This document shows positions 51,740 through 61,266 of a DNA stretch of 64,000 nucleotides, in pieces. Below the pieces are notes generated by a model that was given only the letters and a program-made list of their open reading frames with translations, had not been told where the DNA came from and did not search any database. The translations under genes and the position numbers were made by a program. The DNA lies in contig NZ_CP109130.1 of NCBI RefSeq assembly GCF_035917975.1, positions 124,001 through 188,000 on the forward strand, read 5' to 3'. The stretch comes from Streptosporangium sp. NBC_01756. GTDB taxonomy: Bacteria > Actinomycetota > Actinomycetes > Streptosporangiales > Streptosporangiaceae. Every line of letters starts with the position of its first letter. Position 1 is the first letter of the stretch.

Positions 51740-53095
51740 ATGACCGCCGGCCAGGACGTCGAGGACTCCCCCAAGGCCCGCCGCCGCGAACAACGCGGCT
51801 GGTACTTCTACGACTGGGCGAACTCCGCCTTCCCCACCACGGTCCTGACGGTCTTCCTCGGGCCGTACCTGACGACGATCGCCGAGACCGCCGCCCAGGG
51901 CCGCCCGTACGTGGACGTGTTCTCGTTCGACGTGCGGCCCAGCGCCTACTACTCCTTCGTGGTGGGCGTCGCGGCCATCCTGCAGATCATCCTGATGCCG
52001 ATCGCCGGCGCCCTGGCCGACCACACCGGGCGCAAGCGGGAGCTGATGGGCCTGTTCGCCTACCTGGGCGCCGGGGCCACGATGTGCTTCTGGTTCGTCT
52101 CCGACGGGCGGTACCTGCTGGGCGGCGTGCTGTTCGTGATCGCCAACCTCGGCTTCGCCGCCGCGTTCGTCATCTACAACTCGTTCCTGCCGGAGATCTC
52201 CACACCGGACGAGCGTGACCGGATCTCCGCCCAGGGCTGGGGCTTCGGCTACCTCGGCGGCGGCCTGCTGCTCGCCGTCAACCTCGCCCTCTTCCTCGGC
52301 CACGAGTCGCTCGGCGTCTCCGAGGGCGAGTCCGTGCGCATCGCCCTGTCCTCGGCGGGCCTGTGGTGGGCCGGGTTCACGATCATCCCGCTGCTGCGGC
52401 TGCGCAACCGGCAGACCTTCGCCTCCGGCGCCGAGAACGCCGCCCAGGCCGTGGCCGGGAGCTTCCGGCAGCTCGGCCGTACGATCAGGGAGCTGCGCCG
52501 TTACCCGCTGACGCTGGGGTTCCTGATCGCCTACCTGATCTACAACGACGGCGTGCAGACCGTGATCTCCTTCTCGGCCACCTACGCCGACAAGGAACTC
52601 GGCCTGAGCCAGACCGTGCGGATCGCGGCGATTCTCATGGTGCAGTTCGTCGCCTTCGGCGGCGCTCTGCTGCTGGGCCGCATGGCCGCCTCCTACGGGG
52701 CGAAACGCGTCGTGATGGGCGCGCTGGTCGGCTGGACGGCCGTGGTGGGGGTGGCCTACTTCCTCCCCAAGGGCTCGGCGCTGCCGTTCTTCGCGCTCGG
52801 CTTCGCCATCGCCATCGTGATGGGCGGCACCCAGGCCCTGTCACGGTCGCTGTACTCCCACGTGATCCCGGCGGGCAAGGAGGCGGAGTACTACAGCCTG
52901 TATGAGATCAGCGACAAGGGTTCGACCTTCCTCGGCTCGTTCACCCTCGGCCTGGCGCTCCAGCTGACCGACAGCTATCGCCTCGGCATCATCTCACTGG
53001 TGATCTTCTTTGTGCTCGGTTTCGTCCTGCTGGCCGCGATCAACCTGCCCAAGGCCATCCGAGCGGCCGGAAATCCGGTGCCGGAGCGCATCTGA
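51740..53095 (+). CDS. MFS transporter (UMF1/Atg22-like)
   Basis: A 451-residue polytopic protein of the UMF1 family, with the signature GWYFYDWANSAFPTTVLTVF at the N-terminus, PIAGALADHTGRKRELMG (motif A) and an EYYSLYEISDKGSTFLG loop near the C-terminus. Fungal Atg22 relatives export amino acids from the vacuole; bacterial substrates are unknown. The start ATG 51740 follows GAGGA by seven bases. Confidence 0.93.
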   Translation: MTAGQDVEDSPKARRREQRGWYFYDWANSAFPTTVLTVFLGPYLTTIAETAAQGRPYVDVFSFDVRPSAYYSFVVGVAAILQIILMPIAGALADHTGRKRELMGLFAYLGAGATMCFWFVSDGRYLLGGVLFVIANLGFAAAFVIYNSFLPEISTPDERDRISAQGWGFGYLGGGLLLAVNLALFLGHESLGVSEGESVRIALSSAGLWWAGFTIIPLLRLRNRQTFASGAENAAQAVAGSFRQLGRTIRELRRYPLTLGFLIAYLIYNDGVQTVISFSATYADKELGLSQTVRIAAILMVQFVAFGGALLLGRMAASYGAKRVVMGALVGWTAVVGVAYFLPKGSALPFFALGFAIAIVMGGTQALSRSLYSHVIPAGKEAEYYSLYEISDKGSTFLGSFTLGLALQLTDSYRLGIISLVIFFVLGFVLLAAINLPKAIRAAGNPVPERI

Positions 53096-53161
53096 GAACC
53101 TCTCCGAAAAGGCTCCACCGCAGACCGGGTCAAGAACGCGCGATTGGATCACCCCATGTGT

Positions 53162-53189
53162 GGGAATCCACACACGGTATCAAGCGTTG
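53162..53189 (+). promoter_or_regulatory. sigma-R-type promoter upstream of rbpA
   Basis: GGAAT (53163-53167, preceded by G) and GTTG (53186-53189) are separated by 18 bases, matching the GGAAT-N18-GTT thiol-oxidative sigma-R consensus known from Streptomyces, where rbpA is a sigma-R target. It lies 54 bases before the start codon. Confidence 0.7.
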
Positions 53190-53242
53190 TACGCCGTGGG
53201 AGACAAACCCCTCACGACGGGGCCCTCAGGAGGCATTCAGAC

Positions 53243-53587
53243 ATGGGCGAGCGTGCGCTACGCGGTACCCGGCTCGGGGCGACCAGCTACGAGAACGACC
53301 GCAACACCGATCTGGCTCCGCGCCAGGAGGTGTCCTACACCTGCCCGAAGGGCCATCGATTCGACGTTCCGCTGGCCGCCGAGGCTGAGATCCCGGCGAC
53401 CTGGGAGTGCCGCATGTGCGGCGCGACCGCGATCCGGGTCGACGGTGAGCTGCCGGAGGCCAAGAAGGCCAAGCCCCCACGGACACACTGGGACATGCTA
53501 CTGGAGCGTCGCACGATCGAGGACCTGGAGGAGGTGCTCAACGAGCGCTTGGCGATCCTACGCGCCCAGCGCCGCAAGAGCGCCTGA
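53243..53587 (+). CDS. rbpA: RNA polymerase-binding protein RbpA
   Basis: A 114-residue RbpA that binds the housekeeping sigma factor and the polymerase to stabilise open complexes. Visible are the N-terminal tail (RALRGTRLGATSYENDRN), a zinc-like core domain with YTCPKGHRFDVP and ECRMCGATA (CxxxH...CxxC), the basic linker KKAKPPRTHWDMLLERR and the C-terminal sigma-interaction helix (LEEVLNERLAILRAQRR). A CAGGAGG ribosome site lies ten bases upstream, a sigma-R promoter precedes it and a strong hairpin follows it. Confidence 0.97.
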   Translation: MGERALRGTRLGATSYENDRNTDLAPRQEVSYTCPKGHRFDVPLAAEAEIPATWECRMCGATAIRVDGELPEAKKAKPPRTHWDMLLERRTIEDLEEVLNERLAILRAQRRKSA

Positions 53588-53598
53588 CCGACTCAAGA

Positions 53599-53630
53599 GA
53601 CCCCCGGTGCCCGAGAGGGCACCGGGGGTC
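53599..53630 (+). terminator. rbpA terminator
   Basis: Perfect 14-bp stem (53599-53612 with 53617-53630), GAGA tetraloop, followed by TT. It lies 11 bases after the stop. Confidence 0.9.
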
Positions 53631-53933
53631 TTCCGCTGCCCCGTACCCGTCCGGACCGCCTTGGGGCGCCGAGCGCGAGGCATGCGGGACCGGGCGTCCG
53701 ATGAGCCGCGAAAGTGGACCAGACGATCGCTCCGACGGTGGACCTTACCGCCGGGCCGCCGGCTTTCTACGATCGTTCACGGCGCCCTCTCCACCGCCGC
53801 GGCCGGGAGGGCGCGGATCACGCGGCGACCATCCCCCGCCCTGCCCGCCGAAGGCCCGGGGCCCACGCTGGAGGCATCGGTTGACTTCCTCCGCACGGCT
53901 GAAGCCCGGGGTCTCCACGCTCGAGGAGATTCG

Positions 53934-54725
53934 ATGAACATGGCGACCACCCAGAAGGCGATGGCGCTGCGTGCGCTGCACGTGCCGGGCGATCCGCTGG
54001 TGGTGCCCAACGTCTGGGACGCCGCGTCGGCCCGTACCGTCGAGTCGGCCGGATTCCCAGTGATCGCGACGGGGAGCGCGGCGATCGCCCCGGTGCTCGG
54101 ATATGACGACGGGGAGGCGGCGCCCGCCGGGGAGATGCTGGCCGCGGTCGCCCGGATCGCCCGGGCGGTCGGCGTCCCCGTCACCGCCGACCTGGAGCGT
54201 GGCTACGGGATGGAGCCGGCGGAACTGGTGGAGCGGCTCGCCGCCGCCGGCGCGGTCGGCTGCAACCTGGAGGACTCCGACCCCCGCACGGGCACCATGG
54301 TCGACGCCGGCGAGCAGGCCGCGTTTCTCGCCGCCGTCCGCGCCGCGGCCTCGGAGGCGGGCACCGGCCTGGTGATCAACGCACGGGTCGACACCTACCT
54401 GCACGGTGAGGGGACCCCGGACGAGAGGCTCGCCGAAGCGGTCCGGCGTGGCCGCCGCTACCTGCAGGCCGGCGCCGACTGCGTCTATCCGATCCTCGCC
54501 TCCGACCCGGCCGCGATCCGCTCACTGGCCGAGGAGATCGACGGTCCGATCAACATCGCGTTCCACCCCGGCACCCCGTCGCTCGCGGAACTGGCCGGGC
54601 TCGGGGTGGCCCGGGTGAGTTTCGGCCCCGGTCTGCACCGGGCCGTCCAGGCGTACACGGCCCGGATGGTCGCGGCCATCAAGATCGGACAGAGCCCCTA
54701 CGGCCCGGATCTCCCGGACCGCTGA
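53934..54725 (+). CDS. PEP mutase/isocitrate lyase superfamily enzyme
   Basis: A 263-residue TIM barrel of the PEP phosphonomutase/methylisocitrate lyase group: VVPNVWDAASARTVESAGFP, GYDDGE, VPVTADLERGYG and GCNLEDSD, which hold the Mg ligands. The flexible loop that decides lyase or mutase activity lacks the KKCGH of isocitrate lyases, so it is probably a 2,3-dimethylmalate-lyase- or oxaloacetate-decarboxylase-like enzyme. CGAGGAGA lies before the start at ATG 53934; ATG 53940 is an alternative. It appears monocistronic. Confidence 0.9.
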   Translation: MNMATTQKAMALRALHVPGDPLVVPNVWDAASARTVESAGFPVIATGSAAIAPVLGYDDGEAAPAGEMLAAVARIARAVGVPVTADLERGYGMEPAELVERLAAAGAVGCNLEDSDPRTGTMVDAGEQAAFLAAVRAAASEAGTGLVINARVDTYLHGEGTPDERLAEAVRRGRRYLQAGADCVYPILASDPAAIRSLAEEIDGPINIAFHPGTPSLAELAGLGVARVSFGPGLHRAVQAYTARMVAAIKIGQSPYGPDLPDR

Positions 54726-54882
54726 CCCTCGGGGCTCCGGCGCCGCGGGTCCGGACCGTGAGGGCGCCCACGGCCGTGTCCCTCGGGCGTCCGGCGGCGT
54801 TCATCCCCCCGCGGCCTGGGAAGCCACCTGCCGGAGGGCAGGCCGTACGGCCGTGCGAGGATCGTCTGGGGAGGAGACTCAC

Positions 54883-55536
54883 ATGCGTGTGGTCATCGCG
54901 GGTGGACACGGGAAGATAGCTCTGCACCTGGAGCGGCTGCTCGCCGGACGGGGCGACGAACCGGTCGGCCTGATCCGCAGACCGGACCAGGAACCGGACA
55001 TCCGGGCGACCGGCGCCGAGGCCGTCCTGTGCGATCTGGAGAAGGCCGGCGTGGACGAGGTCGCCGCCCACCTCGCCGGAGCCGACGCCGCGGTGTTCGC
55101 CGCCGGGGCGGGGCCGAACAGCGGGGCGCCCCGCAAGGACACCGTCGACCGCGCGGCGGCCGTCCTGCTGGCCGAGGCGGCGGAGCGCGCCGGGGTCCGC
55201 CGGTTCGTCCAGATCTCGTCGATGGGAGCGGGCAAGCCGCCCGAGCCGGGAAGCGACGAGGTGTGGGCGGCCTACCTCACGGCCAAGACCGCGGCCGAGG
55301 ACGACCTGCGCACCCGTGACCTGGACTGGACGATCCTGCGCCCCGGAGCGCTCACCGACGATCCCGGCACCGGCCTGGTCGCCCTCTCCGATCCCCCGTC
55401 GCCCCGTGGGCGGGTGCCCCGCGAGGACGTCGCCGCGGTGATCGTCGCGCTGCTGGCCGCTCCCGGCAGCCACGGCCGGACGCTGGAACTCATCGGCGGG
55501 GACACGCCCGTGCCGGAGGCCGTGCGGGGCCGGTGA
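54883..55536 (+). CDS. NAD(P)-binding atypical SDR (YwnB/HSCARG-like)
   Basis: A 217-residue protein with a Rossmann N-terminus (RVVIAGGHGKIALHLERLLA), GLIRRP, AVLCDLEK and the atypical active-site region FVQISSMGAG. The lack of the YxxxK pair argues for redox sensing or flavin reductase activity rather than classical SDR chemistry. The strong AGGAGACTCAC ribosome site before ATG 54883 settles the start; an in-frame codon at 54853 is unnecessary. Confidence 0.9.
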   Translation: MRVVIAGGHGKIALHLERLLAGRGDEPVGLIRRPDQEPDIRATGAEAVLCDLEKAGVDEVAAHLAGADAAVFAAGAGPNSGAPRKDTVDRAAAVLLAEAAERAGVRRFVQISSMGAGKPPEPGSDEVWAAYLTAKTAAEDDLRTRDLDWTILRPGALTDDPGTGLVALSDPPSPRGRVPREDVAAVIVALLAAPGSHGRTLELIGGDTPVPEAVRGR

Positions 55537-55612
55537 ACTTCTGACACCCGGGCGACCGTACCGGGACAACTCCGGACGGCGGTGTCTCCCCCACGTCCCC
55601 TAAGATGTCCAG

Positions 55613-56056
55613 ATGCGCGATCTTGGTGAAGACCCCCGGCCGTCCCGGGGCGTGGTCCGCGAGGTCCACGGCGTCGACCGGGCGGCAACCCTGGCCTACT
55701 CCCCCGACCTGGACGGGCTCGCCGACCCCGGTGAGATCGTCTGGGCCTGGGTTCCCTACGAGGAGGACCCGGGCCGGGGCAAGGACCGGCCGCTGCTGGT
55801 CGTGGGCCGGCACGGGCGGAGGCTGCTCGCGATGATGCTGTCCAGCCGCGGTGGCGAGGGTGACCCCCGCGAGTGGCTGGAGATCGGCGCCGGCCGCTGG
55901 GATCGGGAGAACCGTGTCTCCTACCTGCGCCTGGACCGGGTCTTCGAGCTCGACGAGGACGATCTCCGGCGGGAGGGGGCGGTCCTGGACGGCGACCAGT
56001 TCGCCCGCGTGGCCGCCGTCCTGAAAAAGACCCGGGGCTGGGCCGTCGGCAGCTAG
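55613..56056 (+). CDS. PemK/MazF-like toxin-family protein
   Basis: A 147-residue protein whose core (ADPGEIVWAWVPYEEDPGRG then KDRPLLVVGRHG) matches the start of the PemK/MazF fold, followed by LLAMMLSS and YLRLDRVFELDEDDL. Family members are mRNA endonucleases, but this solo actinobacterial group is poorly studied. No antitoxin-like short ORF precedes it; the 76-base gap to the NAD(P)-binding gene is too small. TAAGAT at 55601-55606 lies only six bases before the start, indicating a leaderless transcript. A group II intron remnant follows. Confidence 0.75.
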   Translation: MRDLGEDPRPSRGVVREVHGVDRAATLAYSPDLDGLADPGEIVWAWVPYEEDPGRGKDRPLLVVGRHGRRLLAMMLSSRGGEGDPREWLEIGAGRWDRENRVSYLRLDRVFELDEDDLRREGAVLDGDQFARVAAVLKKTRGWAVGS

Positions 56057-56097
56057 TAGTACTTCGTACGGTTGGTTCAGGCGGGATGTTCTGGCCA

Positions 56098-56223
56098 TGC
56101 TTCCTCGTGCTCGTCCCAGGCAGCCGTGATCACGCTGAAGAACTGCGAAGGGACGTCGCGGAGGCGTTGCAGCCGATGGGTCTTCGCCTGTCGGTGGAGA
56201 GGACGAGGATCACCGTGGCATGA
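56098..56223 (+). pseudogene. group II intron reverse transcriptase/maturase remnant
   Basis: About 40 residues (CFLVLVPGSRDHAEELRRDV, then LQPMGLRLSVERTRITVA and stop) match the part of group II intron reverse transcriptases just after the YADD motif and into the EALRE...LGLSEEKTRI segment. The YADD box itself is lost and the frame ends at 56223. It is a decayed trace of a mobile intron, not a functional gene. Confidence 0.6.
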
Positions 56224-56335
56224 GTCCGAACGCCGAAGCGGGCATGTCTCTGGCGGAATGCGCCCGTTACCATCTCATTGATCCTCAACCATTCCAATAA
56301 ATGCCCTAAAACTCAAGAAAAAGGACAAATGGCTT

Positions 56336-57217
56336 ATGGGACGATGGGCTGCCCTGGCGGTCGCCGTACTGATCGCGTCCGTGCCGGTCGCCACAAGCCC
56401 CGCCGCCGCGCAGGCAGGCGCTGCTGATCCGGCATCCGCGCTCAAGCGGCAACTCCGAAACGAGCACGGCGTTCGGATTTCCGAGACCAACCGCTACTCC
56501 TTCGGTAAGGAGTCAACGGTCTCCGGAACCGGGACCCGGATCAGCGGTAGTCTCCAGCTCGCCCCGTCGGGCCCGGTAGCCGCGGATTTCACTTGGTGGG
56601 ACCTTTCTCGTCCCCAGGCTGGCGGGCTCCCGTCCAAGAAGGCGGATCCCTACCGTGTGATCCGCGTCGGTAAAGACGTGTACGACGACGGCGGCCGGTA
56701 CCCCGGGCCGGTCCCGGAGGGTAAGAAGTGGATCCGGTTTCCGAACAACCACAGGGGACGCATGGCCCAAGACATGGCCCAGGACGCCAGCCTGCAGCCG
56801 ATCAACGTGTACGAACCGTCCGTGATGAAGACCGTGCTGAAGCGCTCGACAAGCACGCCCGTCTCCGGCGGTCACCTCTACCGGGGCAGCATGAGCTACG
56901 AGGAGCTGAGCAAGGTCTTCAAGGGCGCGTTCATCAACTGGACCTCGGGTAAGCCCATCGACGGGAAGAGCAAGGGGAAGATCTCTTGGCGGTTGTGGAC
57001 CGACCGTGATGGTCTGCTCAAGCGCCTGATCACTTCCGATACCGCGGGAGCGGGGAAGGATCCGCTGGTCAAGTGGAGCGACACGCGCTACACCGGCTGG
57101 GGGTTCCACCTCGCCATCGCAGCCCCGCCCGCCGACGAGGTCATCGACGAAGATGATCTGTTGGAGTACGTCCGTACGCAGAACACGCCCATTCCGACAG
57201 ACGCCGGGAACACCTGA
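56336..57217 (+). CDS. exported protein of unknown function
   Basis: A 293-residue protein with a classical signal peptide (WAALAVAVLIASVPVATSPA, cleavage near AAAQAG) and no membrane anchor or lipobox. The mature part has an ESTVSGTGTRISGSLQLAPS strand, and a basic C-terminal half with SWRLWTDRDGLLKRLIT that recalls LppX/LprG-type lipid-binding folds, but this match is weak. The upstream region (56060-56335) is unusually A/T-rich for the window (AATGCCCTAAAACTCAAGAA) and contains the intron remnant, so the gene may have been acquired together with it. Confidence 0.75.
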   Translation: MGRWAALAVAVLIASVPVATSPAAAQAGAADPASALKRQLRNEHGVRISETNRYSFGKESTVSGTGTRISGSLQLAPSGPVAADFTWWDLSRPQAGGLPSKKADPYRVIRVGKDVYDDGGRYPGPVPEGKKWIRFPNNHRGRMAQDMAQDASLQPINVYEPSVMKTVLKRSTSTPVSGGHLYRGSMSYEELSKVFKGAFINWTSGKPIDGKSKGKISWRLWTDRDGLLKRLITSDTAGAGKDPLVKWSDTRYTGWGFHLAIAAPPADEVIDEDDLLEYVRTQNTPIPTDAGNT

Positions 57218-57278
57218 GACGCCCCGGCGGACACGGAACGGCCCCACGCGTCCCCGCCCGGTCCCGGCTCCGTACTCG

Positions 57279-58562
57279 TCAACACAGGTAGAGGCGGAGC
57301 AGGTCCTCCTCGGTCTCCCGGCGCACGATCACCTTGGCGGCCCCGTCGCGGACGGCGACCACCGGGGGTCGCGTCACGTGGTTGTAGTTGCTCGCCATCG
57401 ACCGCTGGTAGGCCCCCGAGGCGGGGATCGCCAGCAGGTCGCCGGGCCGTACGTCGGCGGGCAGCGGCAGGTCCCGGATAAGCACGTCGCCGCTCTCGCA
57501 GTGCTTGCCGACCACGGTGACCTTACGCGAGGGGGCGTCTGAGGAGCGGGAGGCCAGGAGCGCGGTGTAGGCGGCGCCGTACATGGCGGGGCGCGGGTTG
57601 TCGCTCATCCCGCCATCCACGCTGACGTAGGTGTTGACGCCGGGGATCTCCTTGACTGTGCCCACCTCGTAGAGGGCGACGCCGGTGGGACCGACGATCG
57701 AGCGGCCCGGCTCGACGGCGAGCCGCACCCGGGCCGGTACGGCTTCACGCAGCGCCGCGACCACTTCGGCCGGGCTGGGCGGGACCGGGTCACCGGGCCG
57801 GTAGACGATGCCCAGGCCGCCGCCGAGGTCGATCTTGGGGATCGTCACGCCGTGCTCGCGCTCGCATGCCTGCAGGAAATCGGCCATCCGACGGGCGGCC
57901 AGGGTGAAGCCGCCCAGATCGGTGATCTGCGAGCCGATGTGGGAGTGCAGCCCGGTCAGCTCCAGCGAGGCGGCGGCCAGGACCCGGCGGACCGCCTCGG
58001 CCGCCAGCCCGGCGTTCAGCGAGAACCCGAACTTCGAGTCGTCGCCGCCGGTGGCGATGAACTCGTGGGTGTGCGCCTTCACCCCCGGGGTGACCCGGAT
58101 CATCACGCGCTGCCGCACCCCCGCCTCGCCCGCGAGAAGGGCCAGCCGCTCGATCTCGGCGAAGGAGTCCACGACCACGCAGCCGACACCCCAGGTGACG
58201 GCCCGGCGCAGCTCGGCGACCGACTTGTTGTTGCCGTGGAAGACCACCCGCGCGGGATCCATTCCCCCGGCCACGGCCACGGCCAGCTCGCCCCCGGTGC
58301 ACACGTCGAGGCAGAGGCCGGCCGCGTCCAGCCAGCGCACCACCTCAGGACAGAGGAAGGCCTTGCCTCCGTAGTGGACCTCCCCGCCGGGCAGCGCGTC
58401 CCGCCACTCCGCGCAGCGTGCCTGGAACTCCGCCTCGTCGAGGACGTAGGCGGGCGTGCCGAACTCGGCGGCGAGCTCCCGTACGCCGATCCCGCCGATG
58501 TGCAGTTCCCCGCCGGTCCATGCCGCGGTGCGCGGCCAACCGTTCTCGATCACCAAGCTCAT
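57279..58562 (-). CDS. lysA: diaminopimelate decarboxylase
   Basis: A 427-residue PLP enzyme making L-lysine from meso-diaminopimelate. The PLP lysine is in VHYGGKAFLCP, the sites KFGFSLN, LHSHIGSQI and LGGGLGIVY bind substrate and phosphate, EPGRSIVG follows, and the C-terminal barrel carries VVGKHCESGDVL, with the catalytic Cys contributed across the dimer. Shorter by about 30 residues than many actinobacterial LysA proteins, and the usual argS-lysA neighbours are absent, so it may be a second copy. Divergent from the amino-acid importer operon (144-base gap). Confidence 0.92.
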   Translation of the reverse strand: MSLVIENGWPRTAAWTGGELHIGGIGVRELAAEFGTPAYVLDEAEFQARCAEWRDALPGGEVHYGGKAFLCPEVVRWLDAAGLCLDVCTGGELAVAVAGGMDPARVVFHGNNKSVAELRRAVTWGVGCVVVDSFAEIERLALLAGEAGVRQRVMIRVTPGVKAHTHEFIATGGDDSKFGFSLNAGLAAEAVRRVLAAASLELTGLHSHIGSQITDLGGFTLAARRMADFLQACEREHGVTIPKIDLGGGLGIVYRPGDPVPPSPAEVVAALREAVPARVRLAVEPGRSIVGPTGVALYEVGTVKEIPGVNTYVSVDGGMSDNPRPAMYGAAYTALLASRSSDAPSRKVTVVGKHCESGDVLIRDLPLPADVRPGDLLAIPASGAYQRSMASNYNHVTRPPVVAVRDGAAKVIVRRETEEDLLRLYLC

Positions 58563-58706
58563 GAGGTCGAAGGTAGAGCTTTATGGCTTTCGTCCGGTCT
58601 CAGAGTCGAAGTTTTCGATGCTAAGACTCGCAAGCATTCATGACTGTTGGGGCCGTTATCTCCCGTCGACACCATAAACTCAACTATTCGCAAACCGGGA
58701 GGTTCT

Positions 58707-59591
58707 ATGACAAAGCGCCTGTATTCGGTCATTGCCGTCGCGCTGGCCGTATCGGCGTTCGCCGGCGGCTGCGGGCGCTCGTCGTCGGAGACCGGCGCCG
58801 GCGCCGGCGCCGCTTCGGCGGCCGGCAAGACGGCCAAGGACCTCGTGCCCGAGGCCGTGCGCAAGACGGGCGAGCTCCGGATGGCGACCTCGGAGGGCTA
58901 CCCGCCGATGGAGATGTACAAGCCGGGCACCCAGGAACTCACCGGTGTCGACCCTGATCTCGCCGCCGCGATCGCGGCCAAGCTCGGCCTGAAGGCCAAG
59001 GTGACCAACGCCGCCTTCGACGGCCTGATCCCGGGCCTGCAGGCCGGCCGCTGGGACGTGGTGATGTCCTCGATGAGCGACACCGAGGAGCGCCGGGCCG
59101 CCGTCGATTTCGTCGACTACTTCAACGCCGGCGGAGCCATCATGGTCAAGAAGGGCAACCCCGAGGGTATCAAGACCCTTGAGGACCTGTGCGGCCGCAC
59201 CATCGTGCTGGCCAAGGGCAGCTCGAACCTCGCGATCGGGCAGCGGCAGGACGAGAAGTGCGCCAAGAAGATGCAGATCATGCAGAGTGAGGATGCGCCG
59301 ACCGGCCTGCTGAGCATCGACTCCGGGCGCGCGGTCGCCACCATCGTCGACTCGCCCGTCGCGGCGATGTACGCCAAGGACACCGGCAAGTACGACGTGC
59401 TGCCCGAGCAGTACGACGCCGGTCCCTGGGGCATCGCGGTCGACCGGCGCAACACCGCGCTGCGCGACGCCGTGGCCAAGGCCATGCAGGAGCTGGCGGC
59501 CGACGGCGGCTACCAGGCGGTCCTGGAGAAGTACGGCGTCGCGAGCAACGCCGTACCCGAGGTCATGGTGAACACCAAGCCGTGGAAGTGA
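58707..59591 (+). CDS. polar amino-acid ABC transporter substrate-binding lipoprotein
   Basis: A 294-residue SBP_bac_3 receptor. Lipobox FAGGCG (Cys at about 22) after a basic start MTKRLYSV; mature domains begin with [19 protein letters not shown] and contain [22 protein letters not shown] then VDYFNAG, the classic ligand hinge. ATG 58707 follows CGGGAGG. The binding pocket Arg/Asp ([10 protein letters not shown]) is intact, so an alpha-amino group plus carboxylate is likely recognised. It opens the amino-acid importer/deacylase operon. Confidence 0.93.
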   Translation: MTKRLYSVIAVALAVSAFAGGCGRSSSETGAGAGAASAAGKTAKDLVPEAVRKTGELRMATSEGYPPMEMYKPGTQELTGVDPDLAAAIAAKLGLKAKVTNAAFDGLIPGLQAGRWDVVMSSMSDTEERRAAVDFVDYFNAGGAIMVKKGNPEGIKTLEDLCGRTIVLAKGSSNLAIGQRQDEKCAKKMQIMQSEDAPTGLLSIDSGRAVATIVDSPVAAMYAKDTGKYDVLPEQYDAGPWGIAVDRRNTALRDAVAKAMQELAADGGYQAVLEKYGVASNAVPEVMVNTKPWK

Positions 59592-60502
59592 CCAGGACAC
59601 CGCAGGCCGCCGACGTCGCGGACCTGCCGATCGACGCGGTCCGCCCGCCGCGGCCCGGCCGATGGGTCGCGGGGGTGGTCGCCGGATTCGCCCTGATCTG
59701 GCTGGCCTACACGATCATCGTCAACGAGAACCTGCACTGGGACGTCATCGCCGAGTACCTGATGGACGGCAGGGTCCTGGGCGGCCTGTGGGTCACGATC
59801 CAGCTCACCGTGCTGTCGATGGTGATCGGCCTGGCACTGGGCATCCTCGCCGCCGTGATGCAGCTGTCCGGCAGTCCGGTGCTGCGGGGCACCTCCGCGC
59901 TCTACACCTGGTTCTTCCGCGGCACCCCGCTGCTGGTCCAGCTCATCTTCTGGTTCAACATCGGGCTGGTCTTCCCCTCCTTCGGCATCGGCGTGCCGTT
60001 CGACGGCCCCAAGCTGATCGAGTGGCAGGCCAACGAGCTGATCACGCCCTTCACCGCGGCCCTGCTCGGCCTGGCGATCAACGAGGGCGCCTACATGGCC
60101 GAGATCGTCCGGGCGGGCATCCGCTCGGTGGACCCCGGCCAGCGCGAGGCGGCCGAGGCGCTCGGTATGTCACACCGGCAGGTGCTCCGCCGGGTCGTGC
60201 TGCCCCAGGCGATGCGGGTGATCATCCCGCCCACCGGCAACCAGTTCATCTCGATGCTCAAGACCACCTCGATGGTCTCGGTCATCGCCGGCGCCGAGCT
60301 GCTGACGGTCTCCCAGCGCATCTACCTCGGCAACTTCGAGGTGATCGCGATGCTCATCGTGGCCTCCATCTGGTACATCGTGCTCACCACCATCGCGAGC
60401 GTCGGCCAGCACTTCATCGAGAAGCGTTTCGAGCGCGGCCACCACGCGCTGCAGGTCAGGGTCCGCCGCAACCTGCGGCCGTTCGGCAGGGGGAACGCGT
60501 GA
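59588..60502 (+). CDS. polar amino-acid ABC transporter permease
   Basis: A 304-residue HisM/GlnP-type permease with five or six membrane segments. The EAA loop reads [20 protein letters not shown] then [12 protein letters not shown]. The GTG start overlaps the receptor stop (GTGA); GTG 59582 is an alternative that adds two residues. Only one permease gene is present, so a homodimeric channel is expected. Confidence 0.93.
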   Translation: MTRTPQAADVADLPIDAVRPPRPGRWVAGVVAGFALIWLAYTIIVNENLHWDVIAEYLMDGRVLGGLWVTIQLTVLSMVIGLALGILAAVMQLSGSPVLRGTSALYTWFFRGTPLLVQLIFWFNIGLVFPSFGIGVPFDGPKLIEWQANELITPFTAALLGLAINEGAYMAEIVRAGIRSVDPGQREAAEALGMSHRQVLRRVVLPQAMRVIIPPTGNQFISMLKTTSMVSVIAGAELLTVSQRIYLGNFEVIAMLIVASIWYIVLTTIASVGQHFIEKRFERGHHALQVRVRRNLRPFGRGNA

Positions 60503-61266
60503 TGGTCGAACCCAAGGTGAGGATCCGCTCGGTCCGCAAGTGCTTCGGCTCCGTGGAGGTGCTCAAGGGCATCAGCCTGGACGTCCCCGAAGGCGGCGTG
60601 GTCTGCGTCGTCGGCCCGTCCGGGTCCGGCAAGTCGACGCTTCTGCGCTGCGTCAACCGGCTGGAGACCATCGACTCCGGCCGCATCTGGGTGGACGGCG
60701 ACCTGATCGGCTACGCCGAACAGGAGGACCGGCTCCACCACCTGCGCCCCGCCCAGCTCTGCCGCCAGCGGCAGGACATCGGCATGGTGTTCCAGCGCTT
60801 CCATCTGTTCCCGCACCGCACGGCGCTGGAGAACGTCATGGAGGGCCCGGTCGTCGTCAAGGGAGTCGCGAAAGGCCAGGCCAGGAAGAGGGCGCTGGAA
60901 CTGCTGGAGCGGGTGGACCTCGCCGACCGCGCGGACCACTACCCCGCCCAGCTCTCCGGAGGCCAGCAGCAGCGCGTGGCGATCGCCCGCAGCCTGGCCA
61001 TGGACCCCAAGCTGATGCTCTTCGACGAGCCGACCAGTGCGCTCGACCCCGAGCTGGTCCAGGAGGTACTCGCGGTCATACGGGACCTGGCCGCCAGCGG
61101 CATGACGATGATGGTGGTGACCCACGAGATGGGGTTCGCCCGCGAGGTCGGCGACAACCTGATCTTCATCGACGGCGGCGTGATCGTCGAGCAGGGACAC
61201 CCCCGCGACGTGCTCGCCAACCCGCGCCACGAGCGCTTCCGCTCCTTCCTCGGGCAGGTCCTGTGA
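60502..61266 (+). CDS. polar amino-acid ABC transporter ATP-binding protein
   Basis: A 254-residue ATPase of the GlnQ/HisP type: Walker [13 protein letters not shown]-loop [10 protein letters not shown], signature [13 protein letters not shown], Walker [15 protein letters not shown] and H-loop VVTHEMG. ATG 60502 overlaps the permease stop (TGATG). It couples directly to the deacylase downstream (GTGA at 61263), so importer and deacylase share expression tightly. Confidence 0.95.
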   Translation: MVEPKVRIRSVRKCFGSVEVLKGISLDVPEGGVVCVVGPSGSGKSTLLRCVNRLETIDSGRIWVDGDLIGYAEQEDRLHHLRPAQLCRQRQDIGMVFQRFHLFPHRTALENVMEGPVVVKGVAKGQARKRALELLERVDLADRADHYPAQLSGGQQQRVAIARSLAMDPKLMLFDEPTSALDPELVQEVLAVIRDLAASGMTMMVVTHEMGFAREVGDNLIFIDGGVIVEQGHPRDVLANPRHERFRSFLGQVL

